Shown piece after piece: positions 1 through 8,723 of a stretch of DNA of 64,000 bases. Source of the DNA: Candidatus Babelota bacterium. GTDB lineage: Bacteria > Babelota > Babeliae > Babelales > JAHIUU01. Both the position numbers and the translations under genes were made by a program. Under the pieces are notes generated by a model. That model saw only the letters and a list, made by a program, of their open reading frames with translations. It did not search any database and was not told the DNA's origin. Location: contig JAHIUU010000007.1 of assembly GCA_018817025.1 (NCBI GenBank), positions 107,482 to 171,481 of the forward strand, read 5' to 3'. Numbering within the stretch: position 1 is the stretch's first letter; each line of letters starts with the position of its first letter.

Positions 1-608
1 GCAACAGCCCGAAATCGTTCCGGTAGCCATCGTTTTGCTGTCCCAAAAGCAGCTCCAGGGCAGATCCCGATAATTTTTTGTTCTTGCGCCCATCCATGGT
101 TTTTCAAAATTTTCTTAGCTGCAATTTTTTCTTTTTCAGTAACATATAATTCAGGTAATTTATGAAATACGTCTTGTTTATTTGCACCAAGCAGCGATAA
201 ATAAGTCAAAACAAGATGCTGGTTTTTTCTATTTTTAGGAAAAGAAACAGCCTGGCTTAAAAGAATAGAGCGTATGTCTATGTTATTGCTAAAGCCGATG
301 CGGTTTTTGACGTTTCCGCGAAAAAACCACCATGCAGATGAAATAGAATTGGTTAGCAGGACGCCGGTGTCGAATTTTTTCTCTTTTAATTCTAGGATAA
401 TTGCTCTTTTTTCATGTCTGTTTTTTGGTTTATTATAATTCCAGATTTTGTCTACGTGAGGGTTTGCGAGAAGCAAATCAGCGACGTTAGACTGGCACAA
501 GGCGGTGATGTGAGCATTAGGAAGGCATTTTCGTAAAGCCATTAACACAGGGGTGCTCATGATAAGATCGCCCAACCAGTTTGGCATACGCACAATAACT
601 TTTTCCAT
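1..608 (-). CDS. waaF: ADP-heptose:LPS heptosyltransferase (glycosyltransferase family 9), C-terminus outside window
   Basis: Reverse-strand translation from the CAT at 606-608 reads MEKVIVRMPNWLGDLIMSTPVLMALRKCLPNAHI... and ...IIGICPGAAFGTAKRWLPERFRAV; NWLGD..MSTP and PGAxFGxAKRW are GT9 heptosyltransferase signatures. Open to window edge. Confidence 0.85.
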   Translation of the reverse strand, partial: MEKVIVRMPNWLGDLIMSTPVLMALRKCLPNAHITALCQSNVADLLLANPHVDKIWNYNKPKNRHEKRAIILELKEKKFDTGVLLTNSISSAWWFFRGNVKNRIGFSNNIDIRSILLSQAVSFPKNRKNQHLVLTYLSLLGANKQDVFHKLPELYVTEKEKIAAKKILKNHGWAQEQKIIGICPGAAFGTAKRWLPERFRAV

Positions 609-612
609 AGGT

Positions 613-3600
613 TTAGAGTTCCAGTTTGAAAGTAATCCCTGTATTGAGGAGAGCAGCAAGCTGTTTTTGGTCGACGGAGATTCGTTTTCTGGTTCGTAGG
701 AGAAGCTTTTCTCCGTTTTCGTAGAACGTTACATTAAGTGGTGTTTTTCCCGGGCGTAGTGTTGTTTTAATTTTTTCGACTGTCTCTTGAGTAAACGATG
801 CGGGAAGCTCGAGTGTGCAACTTTCTATAGTTGCCCATTCGTCAAAGATGAGCTCGATCGGGACAATATCGTTTGCTTTGATTTTACATTTATTATCTGT
901 TGTCGTGTCGAGCGCCCCTTTAATAACAAATACATTATACTCATCAAGCCACGGCTCAACTTTTGTGTAGAGCCTCGGGAAAATAATCACTTCGCATCGT
1001 CCAGAAAAGTCTTCGAATTGAGCGAACGCCATGCGGTCGCCTTTTTTTGTGGTGATCTCGCGGTGTGACTGCTTGAGCCCGCAGCAGACGATGACAGGCT
1101 CCTGCCGGCCACGAAAGTTTTTTATTTTTTCAAACGCTTTTTCAAATGGCTCATGTGCAAAAAGCATGAGTGTTTGCTTGTGGCTCTCAAGAGGGTGCGA
1201 GCTTAAATAAAAGCCGACGACCTCTTTTTCTTTTTCAAGTTTTTCTTTGTCTGACCACTCATCGCATGCCTGAAACGAGTAATACTCTTCGGTTTCTTGA
1301 GAAGACTTGGTTGAGCCTAGTGCGCTGAAGAGTTGCATCTGGCCAGTTTTTGCGGCCTCTTTTTCTTTTGCTGCGATTAGGATGATTTTTTCGAGCTCGT
1401 TTGTTTTTTGGGCACGGTTGCCTGGGAGCTCGTCGAACGCTCCAGCGGCGATTAAACTTTCTGTGATCCGTTTGTTGATACTTCTGAGATCAACTCGTTT
1501 GCAGAAGTCCAAGAGATCAAGAAACGGTTTCGGCTTACCATTAGACACTCGAGACTCTCGAGAGTCTCGTTCTCGAATAATATTCTCGAGTGCAGTCCGG
1601 CCAACGTTCTTAATTCCTTTTAATCCGAACAGGATGCCGTCTTCGTGCGCCGAGAATTCTATAGATGAGCGATTTATGGTTGGGGGTATTGTTTTGATTC
1701 CCATGCGTGAAATTTCTTGCAGGTAGAAGGTGAGTTTGTCTGGATCGCTGGTTTCGAATGATACGAGTGCTGCCATGAACTCTTTAGGGTAGTTTGCTTT
1801 GAGGTAGGCGGTGTGATAGGCGATGAGCGCGTATGCGGTAGAATGCGATTTGTTGAAGCCGTAACCTGCGAAGTAGGCCATGAGGTCGAATAGTTCTTCA
1901 GCTTTTTTTACGTTGAAGTTACGCGCTTTTGCGCCGTCGACAAATATTTTTTTATGTTCTGCCATGACGTCGACTTTTTTCTTTCCCATTGCCCGTCGGA
2001 GTATGTCAGAGCCGCCAAGGGTGTACCCAGCTATTGCCGATGCGATTTTCATGACCTGTTCTTGGTAGACGATGACGCCATACGTTTCTTTTAGGATTGG
2101 CTCGAGTTCTGGAAACATGTAGGTTGTTTTTTTTCGTCCGTGACGACGATCGATAAAGTCGTCGACCATGCCTGAACCGAGTGGGCCCGGTCGGTAGAGT
2201 GCGTTGACGGCGATAAGATCTTCAAATTTTTCTGGTTGGAGTTTTCGCAAAACTTCACGTATTCCTTCAGATTCAAATTGGAAAATGCCGGAGGTTTCTC
2301 CGGATCTTAGTAAATCAAATGCTTGCTGGTTGTCCATTGCTAGGGTGTCGAGGTCGATAGTTGCGCCGTGATTTTTTTTTATCGCTTTGAGGGTTCGATC
2401 GATGACGGTTAAGTTTTTTAGGCCTAAGAAGTCCATTTTCAAGAAGCCGACGCTTTCGAGTTCTGACATTGCATATTGGGTGACGAGCTCGTTGGTTTTA
2501 GCTGGGACGTAAAGTGGAAGCATCTTTCGTAAAGGCTCTGGGGCGATGACGACGCCGGCGGCGTGCTTTGAGGCGTGTCGAGTTAATCCTTCAAGTCTCA
2601 GACATAGTTTCATGAGCTTGTTAACGTTTGGATTGTTTTCGACCATATCTTTCAGTTTTGGTTCCTGTTCCATAGCATCAGCAAGCGTTATTTTAAGTTG
2701 GTTGGGGATAAGATCAGTGATGGCGTTAGCGTCTTGGAATGGAAAGCCGAGGGCTCGGGCAACGTCTTTGATCACCCCTTTGGCCATCATGGTTCCAAAG
2801 GTTATGATTTGGCAGACGCACTCGTGACCATATTTTTCTTTAACGTAGTTGATGACGTCTTCCCGTTGTTCGATACAGAAGTCGATGTCGATGTCGGGCA
2901 TGGAGATTCGTTCTGGGTTGAGGAATCGTTCGAACAGGAGATTGTATTTTATTGGGTCAACGTTGGTTATTTGGAGGGCCCAGGCAACCAGCGACCCGGC
3001 CGCCGAGCCTCGTCCTGGACCGATCGGGATTTGTTGTTCTTTTGCCCACTTGATGAAGTCTCCAACAACGAGGAAGTAACCAACGAAGCCCATTTTTGTT
3101 ATCAGCTCGATCTCTTCTTCTAGTCTATTGTTGTACGTATCGTGTTGATCGTGGGGGATTATAGATTTCTCTTTGAGTTTATCTAAGCCCTCAATACATA
3201 ACTGTTTAAAATAGCTTTCTTGAGAGTGTGTTTTTGGCACGGGAAAGTTGGGGAAGAACAGTTTATTAAACTCGAATTCAAACTCGCACATGTCGGCGAC
3301 TTTTCCTGTGTTCCAAACCGCCTGCTCGTGTCCGTGGCAAAATTCAAGCATCTGTTCGGTTGTTCGCACGTATGCTTTGCATTCGCCAAAGGTCATGCGG
3401 CTTGGGTCGGACATAAGTTTTTTTGTCTGAATTGCGAGAAGAATCTCGTGAGCTTCATTGTCTTCGGCTCGTAGGTAGTGGCAGTCGTTGGTTGCTAGAA
3501 GATTGACGCCCCATTCGTCTGCGTATTGAAAGATGAGCTTATTGGTTATTTTTTGTTTTTCAAAGTCAGGTGGCATGACCTCGAGATAGAATTTGTCTTT

Positions 3601-4101
3601 GCCAAATGTGTTGAGACCCCACTCAGTCCATTTTTTGGCTTCATCGATGTTGCCGTGACGCAACAGGCTTGGGATATGCCCGCCGACGCAGGCAGAACCG
3701 ACGATGAGACCTTCTGAATATTTCTCGAGGATTTTATAGTCGATCCGTGGCTTGTAATAAAAGCCGTCTTGGTATGAGAACGCCATGAGTTGGCAGAGAT
3801 TTTTGTAGCCTATCTTATTTTGAACGACGAGAAGAATATGATAGTAGGGACTGTTTTTGTCTTTGATAGTCGCTTCTGGAGTGAGGTACATCTCACAGCC
3901 CAGGATGGGCTTGATACCGGTTTTTTTTGCTTGTTTGAAGAATTTTACGGCGCCAAATATGTTGCCGTGATCGGATATTCCGACCGCTTTCCAGTTTTGT
4001 TCTTTTGCAAAGATGAGCAACTCGTTAGTTTTGATTGCTCCGTCGAGAAGAGAGAATTCGGTATGGAGATGGAGTTGCGCGAAGTGTTGGGGGTTGCTCA
4101 T
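613..4101 (-). CDS. dnaE: DNA polymerase III subunit alpha
   Basis: 1162 aa; PHP domain start (FAQLHLHTEFSLLDGA), GPGRGSAAGSLVAWALQITNVDPIKYNLLFERFLNPERISMPDIDIDF, GYGFNKSHSTAYALIAYHTAYLKANYP. Confidence 0.98.
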   Translation of the reverse strand: MSNPQHFAQLHLHTEFSLLDGAIKTNELLIFAKEQNWKAVGISDHGNIFGAVKFFKQAKKTGIKPILGCEMYLTPEATIKDKNSPYYHILLVVQNKIGYKNLCQLMAFSYQDGFYYKPRIDYKILEKYSEGLIVGSACVGGHIPSLLRHGNIDEAKKWTEWGLNTFGKDKFYLEVMPPDFEKQKITNKLIFQYADEWGVNLLATNDCHYLRAEDNEAHEILLAIQTKKLMSDPSRMTFGECKAYVRTTEQMLEFCHGHEQAVWNTGKVADMCEFEFEFNKLFFPNFPVPKTHSQESYFKQLCIEGLDKLKEKSIIPHDQHDTYNNRLEEEIELITKMGFVGYFLVVGDFIKWAKEQQIPIGPGRGSAAGSLVAWALQITNVDPIKYNLLFERFLNPERISMPDIDIDFCIEQREDVINYVKEKYGHECVCQIITFGTMMAKGVIKDVARALGFPFQDANAITDLIPNQLKITLADAMEQEPKLKDMVENNPNVNKLMKLCLRLEGLTRHASKHAAGVVIAPEPLRKMLPLYVPAKTNELVTQYAMSELESVGFLKMDFLGLKNLTVIDRTLKAIKKNHGATIDLDTLAMDNQQAFDLLRSGETSGIFQFESEGIREVLRKLQPEKFEDLIAVNALYRPGPLGSGMVDDFIDRRHGRKKTTYMFPELEPILKETYGVIVYQEQVMKIASAIAGYTLGGSDILRRAMGKKKVDVMAEHKKIFVDGAKARNFNVKKAEELFDLMAYFAGYGFNKSHSTAYALIAYHTAYLKANYPKEFMAALVSFETSDPDKLTFYLQEISRMGIKTIPPTINRSSIEFSAHEDGILFGLKGIKNVGRTALENIIRERDSRESRVSNGKPKPFLDLLDFCKRVDLRSINKRITESLIAAGAFDELPGNRAQKTNELEKIILIAAKEKEAAKTGQMQLFSALGSTKSSQETEEYYSFQACDEWSDKEKLEKEKEVVGFYLSSHPLESHKQTLMLFAHEPFEKAFEKIKNFRGRQEPVIVCCGLKQSHREITTKKGDRMAFAQFEDFSGRCEVIIFPRLYTKVEPWLDEYNVFVIKGALDTTTDNKCKIKANDIVPIELIFDEWATIESCTLELPASFTQETVEKIKTTLRPGKTPLNVTFYENGEKLLLRTRKRISVDQKQLAALLNTGITFKLEL

Positions 4102-4247
4102 GTCGAAAAGCCCTTTTTGTGGAAAATATGCCCAGTTTATGTGAGTTTTAGTTGTTTTTAGTGGTAACGCAGGCTTTCAGTGTATAAATAATTTTTTGAA
4201 AAGTTGAGATTTATGGTGGTTTTTTTGTATTTGAAAATGAAAAACAG

Positions 4248-4275
4248 TTGACACATAGAAATTATGGTGTACTAT
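4248..4275 (+). promoter_or_regulatory. Sigma70-like promoter (TTGACA - 16 nt - TACTAT)
   Basis: Read by eye; -35 at 4248-4253, -10 at 4270-4275, in the intergenic gap upstream of the UIM protease gene. Confidence 0.4.
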
Positions 4276-4389
4276 AGAATATCTAGAGAATACTTACAAC
4301 TTCTTCTAACCCCCATTTGTTTGGTTTTTAACCAAACCGATTTTGATCCCTGGTCTTTTCGGCTGGGGATTTACTCGTTTTGGGCCTGT

Positions 4390-4417
4390 TTGACATTATG
4401 GGGGCCTGTGATATGAT
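4390..4417 (+). promoter_or_regulatory. Sigma70-like promoter (TTGACA - 16 nt - TATGAT)
   Basis: -35 at 4390-4395 and -10 at 4412-4417, about 45 nt upstream of ATG 4463 which has the Shine-Dalgarno GGAGGTGATC. Confidence 0.6.
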
Positions 4418-4462
4418 TGACAGGTAGAAATTTGATAAGCTTGTGTCTTTATGGAGGTGATC

Positions 4463-5587
4463 ATGAAAAAAATTACGCTTTTACTCAAAGCCGTTTTGCT
4501 TGTGTTTTTTGTGATGTCTGTTGTTCAGGTAGATGCGAGGGGTGTGGGGGAGATTAATGGAAATAAGAAGCCTGAGATCAAACGGCCAGTGCAACCAAAA
4601 GAGAACCCTAGAACGAGAAAAAATCAAAAAACAAATAAAATGCAGCAGCCCAATGTTGCTAATAATAATGATGTTGAGCTAGAGCGCGCGATCCAACAGA
4701 GCTTGCTCGAGAATAATAAGCCGGTGCAACCTGAATGGCCCGAGGAGATTTTCGAGATGCCTAATGATCCTGTTGATCCCGTGGAACTTGCGAAGCAATT
4801 GAGCCTGCAAGAGCTTGCTAATGATGGTAGCAAATCTTGGCCGAAAGAAATGTCAAAAGAAACTGGGCGTCAGGGGCTAGGTCTTGTCGATCAGCTGACG
4901 GAGAAACTCGTCCTAGAAGCGATGACTGTGGGCGAGTCATATACTATGCCAAATAATCAAAACATACTTATCCAGCGACTAACGAATAAGTTCCTTGTGG
5001 TTCAGTTGCCGGCCAATTCTCAGACAGGGGCTCGATGTGGTACACACGCATATATAAATTCTAAGTATTTGTGTGAAGCGAAAAACCCAGATGTTTTTGT
5101 AGAGTTTCTTAACTCTAATTTGCTTATAAAAGAAGTAAATGAAAGTGCTGGAGTACTCAAAGGCATTCGTAGTATGAATGTTGGGTATGTTAACGACAAC
5201 AACCTTTTATCGAATGATTATAACAAATATGTTGGAACAGAAAACATGATGTCCTACGAAGAGATGCTTGAGCTTAATGGCGATAAAGTTTCTTCAATAG
5301 TTAGCGGGATTTGTAGAACTATTATTGCGAAAGAAGATACACGGGAAAAGCTTTTGAAACAAAAGGTTATTTGCGATGCTTCGAAGCGTTTTACAGACAC
5401 GAGACAGCCCGAAGTATTTATTGTTAATACAGGCGGCCACTGGGTGACCATTCGAATTGAACATATGTCGAACGGCATGGTTGGTATCATCTTGGTGGAT
5501 TCCATATGGAAGTTTGGAACCGAGGCGGTTGATAAAATTGCTGTTTATTCTTTATGGCTCGAGGCGCTTGCCGCAATATTCGCATAA
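4463..5587 (+). CDS. Secreted protein with ubiquitin-interacting motif and Josephin/papain-like cysteine protease-like domain
   Basis: Signal peptide MKKITLLLKAVLLVFFVMSVVQVDA; UIM-like NDVELERAIQQSLLEN; C-terminal RCGTHAYIN ... GGHWVTIRI ... ILVDS. ORF track starts at 4451; ATG 4463 has the better RBS. Confidence 0.75.
   Translation: MKKITLLLKAVLLVFFVMSVVQVDARGVGEINGNKKPEIKRPVQPKENPRTRKNQKTNKMQQPNVANNNDVELERAIQQSLLENNKPVQPEWPEEIFEMPNDPVDPVELAKQLSLQELANDGSKSWPKEMSKETGRQGLGLVDQLTEKLVLEAMTVGESYTMPNNQNILIQRLTNKFLVVQLPANSQTGARCGTHAYINSKYLCEAKNPDVFVEFLNSNLLIKEVNESAGVLKGIRSMNVGYVNDNNLLSNDYNKYVGTENMMSYEEMLELNGDKVSSIVSGICRTIIAKEDTREKLLKQKVICDASKRFTDTRQPEVFIVNTGGHWVTIRIEHMSNGMVGIILVDSIWKFGTEAVDKIAVYSLWLEALAAIFA
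4664..4720 (+). other. Ubiquitin-interacting motif (UIM) coding segment
   Basis: NNDVELERAIQQSLLENN compared with UIM core consensus acidic-x-x-L-x-x-A-I-x-x-S-L; a second degenerate copy DPVELAKQLSLQELA follows. Confidence 0.65.
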
Positions 5588-5605
5588 AAGACGATTGTAA
5601 AAAGT

Positions 5606-5645
5606 AAAAGCCCGCTGGCAAATGTTGTGTCAGCGGGCTTTTTTA
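5606..5645 (+). terminator. Rho-independent terminator
   Basis: Stem AAGCCCGCTG / CAGCGGGCTT followed by a T run. Confidence 0.85.
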
Positions 5646-5765
5646 TTGCGCGATCGCCTAGGGCTTCCCTACAGGGGCCCCCCAACCCCATTTCTACCCC
5701 AACCTTACCATTCCTGAACATGTCGATTACCTCCCGCCAGTCTTCTCCCTATGAAGTGGCAAAAT

Positions 5766-5800
5766 AAAAGAGCCGCCACTTAATTGTGGTGGCTCTTTTA
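5766..5800. terminator. Bidirectional terminator hairpin
   Basis: TAAAAGAGCCGCCAC - TTAATT - GTGGTGGCTCTTTTA perfect stem with A/T flanks. Confidence 0.75.
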
Positions 5801-5856
5801 TTTGTGTGTAATTGGTTTAGGGTTTGGCCTTGCGAACCAGAAGGCTTCTGTCTCGC

Positions 5857-6310
5857 TTAAGTGGCCAAGATTTGTTCTTTTGGGTATTGGTTTTTCTCAA
5901 GGCATTCATCAATAAATGCAAGCAATGTTTTTGCTCCCATCAGCTTATCTGTCTCCGTGACGATTTCTGGACTATAAATTTGCCAAGGACTATGGGCCCA
6001 ACTGCTCCAGTGCCATATCATGTGCCACAGGCTGAGTAATTCCCCTGGAAACAAGATCTGCTTCCAAAAGCTCATGCTGAACGAAACACATATCATTTAT
6101 TGTAGCTTCTCCAGTTTTCAAGCGCTCCAAAGCGATTTTATTTAAACAAACGTCCAAAGTATCGATATTTTCTAGATGTCTTTCTATTATAGCAATCTCT
6201 TTCTTCGTAACAATAACATTGCAATTGGTTACGAGATTCGATTGTTCACATATCTTCCCCGTCCTACCGCCACCGCAACCACCCCCCATCGCAGGGCGGT
6301 TGTCTTGCAT
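5857..6310 (-). pseudogene. Frameshifted small protein, possibly a polymorphic-toxin-type C-terminal domain remnant
   Basis: Overlapping ORFs 5990-6310 (...MCFVQHELLEADLVSRGITQPVAHDMALEQLGP*) and 5857-6096 (...SPWQIYSPEIVTETDKLMGAKTLLAFIDECLEKNQYPKEQILAT*) make one continuous protein if one base is removed near 5990-5993. Confidence 0.5.
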
Positions 6311-6377
6311 AGTGGGCGATTCTCTTGTTTTTTAATTTTGTTTTGCGAGATACTTGGTAAAAAATAGGAGAATAGCG

Positions 6378-7379
6378 ATGGATCTCGTAATAATTTCATG
6401 CGCCCTAGGGGTCGTTTTTGGGTTGCTTGGTTTATGGTGGTCGAGTGATAAGTCGGTCGAACACGCTCTTGATTTGTCTAGCATCTTAGGAATAACGACA
6501 TTTTTTGTCGGTTTTGTGTTCATGGCGATGGCGACCGGTTTTCCAGAGCTTGCTGTTGCGATTGCGTCTTTGTGGAAAGGGGTTCCCGGAGTCGCAGTTG
6601 GTGCCATCGTTGGCTCGAATTTAATTGATGTATCGCTTGTTCTAGGTCTTCCTGCGGTTATGCTAGGAACGCTTAATGTCAAAACAGAAGAAAAGCTTCC
6701 CTTGATGCTTATGCTGGTGATAGCGGCATTGGTTATGGCGCTGGTTTTTGTTATAGGGGTCCTAAGTCCCTGGCACGGGGTTATCTTGTTGCTTTTATAT
6801 GTTGCTAGCATCTGGTGGCTTTGGAGATCGAGGGCGGTCAAGGTTGTGCCCGAAGAGGTAGCGATTGAAGCGTTGAGCGCTGAAGAAGTATTAACGAGAA
6901 AAAGATTCTGGAAGACCAGAATGAAAGTTATTGGGAAGTTGCTTTTTAGTTTGTCGCTTGTGGTTGCATTTTCAAAGCTATCGGTTGATTGTGCTGTTGT
7001 AATTGCTCATCACTTTGCGCTCAGTATTCAGACAATTGGCGTGACTGTTTTTGCGGTTGGGACGTCTTTGCCAGAACTAGCACTTAGTTTTCAGGCGGTT
7101 CGAAGAAAAGAGTACTCGCTTGCTTTTGGAAATTCGTTTGGTTCTGTACTTGAACAAGCGACACTGATTCTTGGTTTTTTGGCGATCGGGGCTGCAAGGC
7201 CGCTCGACTTGAGAATGTTGAGGCCGGTTGCGCCGCTTATGTTTTTATCGTATGCGATTGTTGTCCATAGTCTAATGAAAAAAACAAAGGTTGGATGTCA
7301 AGAAGGGCTAGGCCGAAAAGAAGGCCTAGCCCTTTTGTTGCTATTTGTCGTACACGTTTTGTACTTTTTGTTTTTTTAA
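6378..7379 (+). CDS. Sodium/calcium exchanger family (CaCA) membrane protein
   Basis: Two alpha-repeat-like segments: FMAMATGFPELAVAIASLWKGVPGVAVGAIVGSNLIDVSLVLGLPAVM and VTVFAVGTSLPELALSFQAVRRKEYSLAFGNSFGSVLEQATLILGF. ORF track start 6354; ATG 6378 follows AGGAG. Confidence 0.85.
   Translation: MDLVIISCALGVVFGLLGLWWSSDKSVEHALDLSSILGITTFFVGFVFMAMATGFPELAVAIASLWKGVPGVAVGAIVGSNLIDVSLVLGLPAVMLGTLNVKTEEKLPLMLMLVIAALVMALVFVIGVLSPWHGVILLLLYVASIWWLWRSRAVKVVPEEVAIEALSAEEVLTRKRFWKTRMKVIGKLLFSLSLVVAFSKLSVDCAVVIAHHFALSIQTIGVTVFAVGTSLPELALSFQAVRRKEYSLAFGNSFGSVLEQATLILGFLAIGAARPLDLRMLRPVAPLMFLSYAIVVHSLMKKTKVGCQEGLGRKEGLALLLLFVVHVLYFLFF
7303..7336 (+). terminator. Terminator-like hairpin inside the 3' end of the exchanger CDS
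   Basis: AAGGGCTAGGCC / GGCCTAGCCCTTT stem followed by TTG T-rich sequence; lies upstream of the stop codon at 7377-7379. Confidence 0.5.
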
Positions 7380-7960
7380 GTGAGTGTTAACTCTCCAGAC
7401 TTTTTCTTTTGCATAGAGTCTATTTTACCTATGAATTCATCGGTGACTTTTTGCAGGGTATCGTTAAGCCTGCGAGCAAAATCTTCCGAGATTCCGTGTT
7501 TTTTCTCTGTGTCCCTGATTTGGTTATGATACTCTTTGCGAATGTTTCGAATGCCAATTCGACCGTCTTCTGCTTTTTTGCCAAGCTCCTTAACCATTTC
7601 TTCTCGTCGAGCGGCGCTCATTTGAGGGAGTTGAAGGCGAATTACCTCTCCGTCGTTAATTGGGGTGACGCCAAAGTTTGACGTCAACAAGCCTTTTTCG
7701 ATGTCATGGATAATGCTCTTGTCCCAAGGTTGAATGGTAATCAGTCTTGCATCTGGGATAGATATGGTTGCAAGATTTTTAATTGGCATGGTTTGGCCAT
7801 AGCACTCAACAGGAATGTTTTCGACAAGAGCGGACGACGCCCGACCGGTTCTTATTGTTGAAAGCTCTTTTTCGAAGTGTCCTATCGGTTTGGTCATCTT
7901 TTCTTTGAGTATTGCTTCGAAGCTTCTCGTGTCCCCTTCTGCAAAAACAAATGGTTCCAT
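7376..7960 (-). CDS. frr: Ribosome recycling factor
   Basis: 194 aa; FEKELSTIRTGRASSALVENIPVECYG, PLxxLATISIPDARLITIQPWDKS, RREEMVKELGKKAEDGRIGIRNIRKEY. Confidence 0.96.
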   Translation of the reverse strand: MEPFVFAEGDTRSFEAILKEKMTKPIGHFEKELSTIRTGRASSALVENIPVECYGQTMPIKNLATISIPDARLITIQPWDKSIIHDIEKGLLTSNFGVTPINDGEVIRLQLPQMSAARREEMVKELGKKAEDGRIGIRNIRKEYHNQIRDTEKKHGISEDFARRLNDTLQKVTDEFIGKIDSMQKKKSGELTLT

Positions 7961-8007
7961 GGGTTTACTGCTCCTTGGTTACGTTTAAAGAAACTTGCTA
8001 TTTTATT

Positions 8008-8721
8008 CTACTGTATTCTACTTCCGAAGTCAGGATTTTCAAGTGCTTTGTGAAGTGCGTTCGGGGTGAAAAGATTGAAAACTCTTATCGGAATATTGTG
8101 TTCTTGGGCAAGGGTGATTGCCGTCTTATCCATAACAGTTAGTTTTTTATCAAGCACCTCTTGATAGCTGATTGTTTTGTAAAACTTGCTGTCTGGGTGT
8201 ATGAGTGGATCGTCCGCATAAATACCATCAACTTTTGTTGCTTTCCATACCTCATCAGCCCCGAGCTGAAGAGCTCGCAGGACTGCGTTTGTGTCGGTAG
8301 TGAAGAATGGGTTGCCTGTTCCGCCAACAAAAATAATACATTTGTGTTGCATGAATGCATTGTCGATTGAGTTTTGACTGAGTGGCAGTGCAATACTTGG
8401 GCATGAAAAGGCGCTGAGTAGTGAGGAAGGAACGTTTGCTTGTGATAGGAGGTCTTGAAGGACAACTCCGTTAACGATTGTTGAGAGCATGCCAACGTTA
8501 TGTGCCGATGTTTTTTCAAGGCCAAGACTGTGGTTGGTGATTGCCCCTCGAAAGAAGTTTCCGCCACCGATGACGAGTCCTACGTGGTGTTGTGCATTGA
8601 GGGTTTTGATTTGTTGAATAATATTGTTTATTTGTTTGATTTTTAAAGAGGGAGACTGTTTTTGTCCTTCGCGTTCATACGAAAACAGTTCCCCCGTTAA
8701 TTTTATTAAAAGAACTTTCAT
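8008..8721 (-). CDS. pyrH: Uridylate kinase
   Basis: LLIKLTGELF..., GLVIGGGNFFRGA, FVGGTGNPFFTTDTNAVLRALQLGADEVWKATKVDGIYADDP. Confidence 0.95.
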   Translation of the reverse strand: MKVLLIKLTGELFSYEREGQKQSPSLKIKQINNIIQQIKTLNAQHHVGLVIGGGNFFRGAITNHSLGLEKTSAHNVGMLSTIVNGVVLQDLLSQANVPSSLLSAFSCPSIALPLSQNSIDNAFMQHKCIIFVGGTGNPFFTTDTNAVLRALQLGADEVWKATKVDGIYADDPLIHPDSKFYKTISYQEVLDKKLTVMDKTAITLAQEHNIPIRVFNLFTPNALHKALENPDFGSRIQ

Positions 8722-8723
8722 GC

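Noticed and set aside
787-3717. Multiple + strand ORFs antisense to dnaE (e.g. 787-1068, 1307-1726, 2546-2827, 2698-3123)
   Set aside because: They lie entirely inside the unambiguous dnaE coding sequence, are mutually overlapping and have no recognisable domains; treated as chance antisense ORFs.
5824-6367. + strand ORFs 5824-6039 and 6176-6367
   Set aside because: Composition looks non-coding and they are antisense to the better-supported (frameshifted) minus-strand protein.
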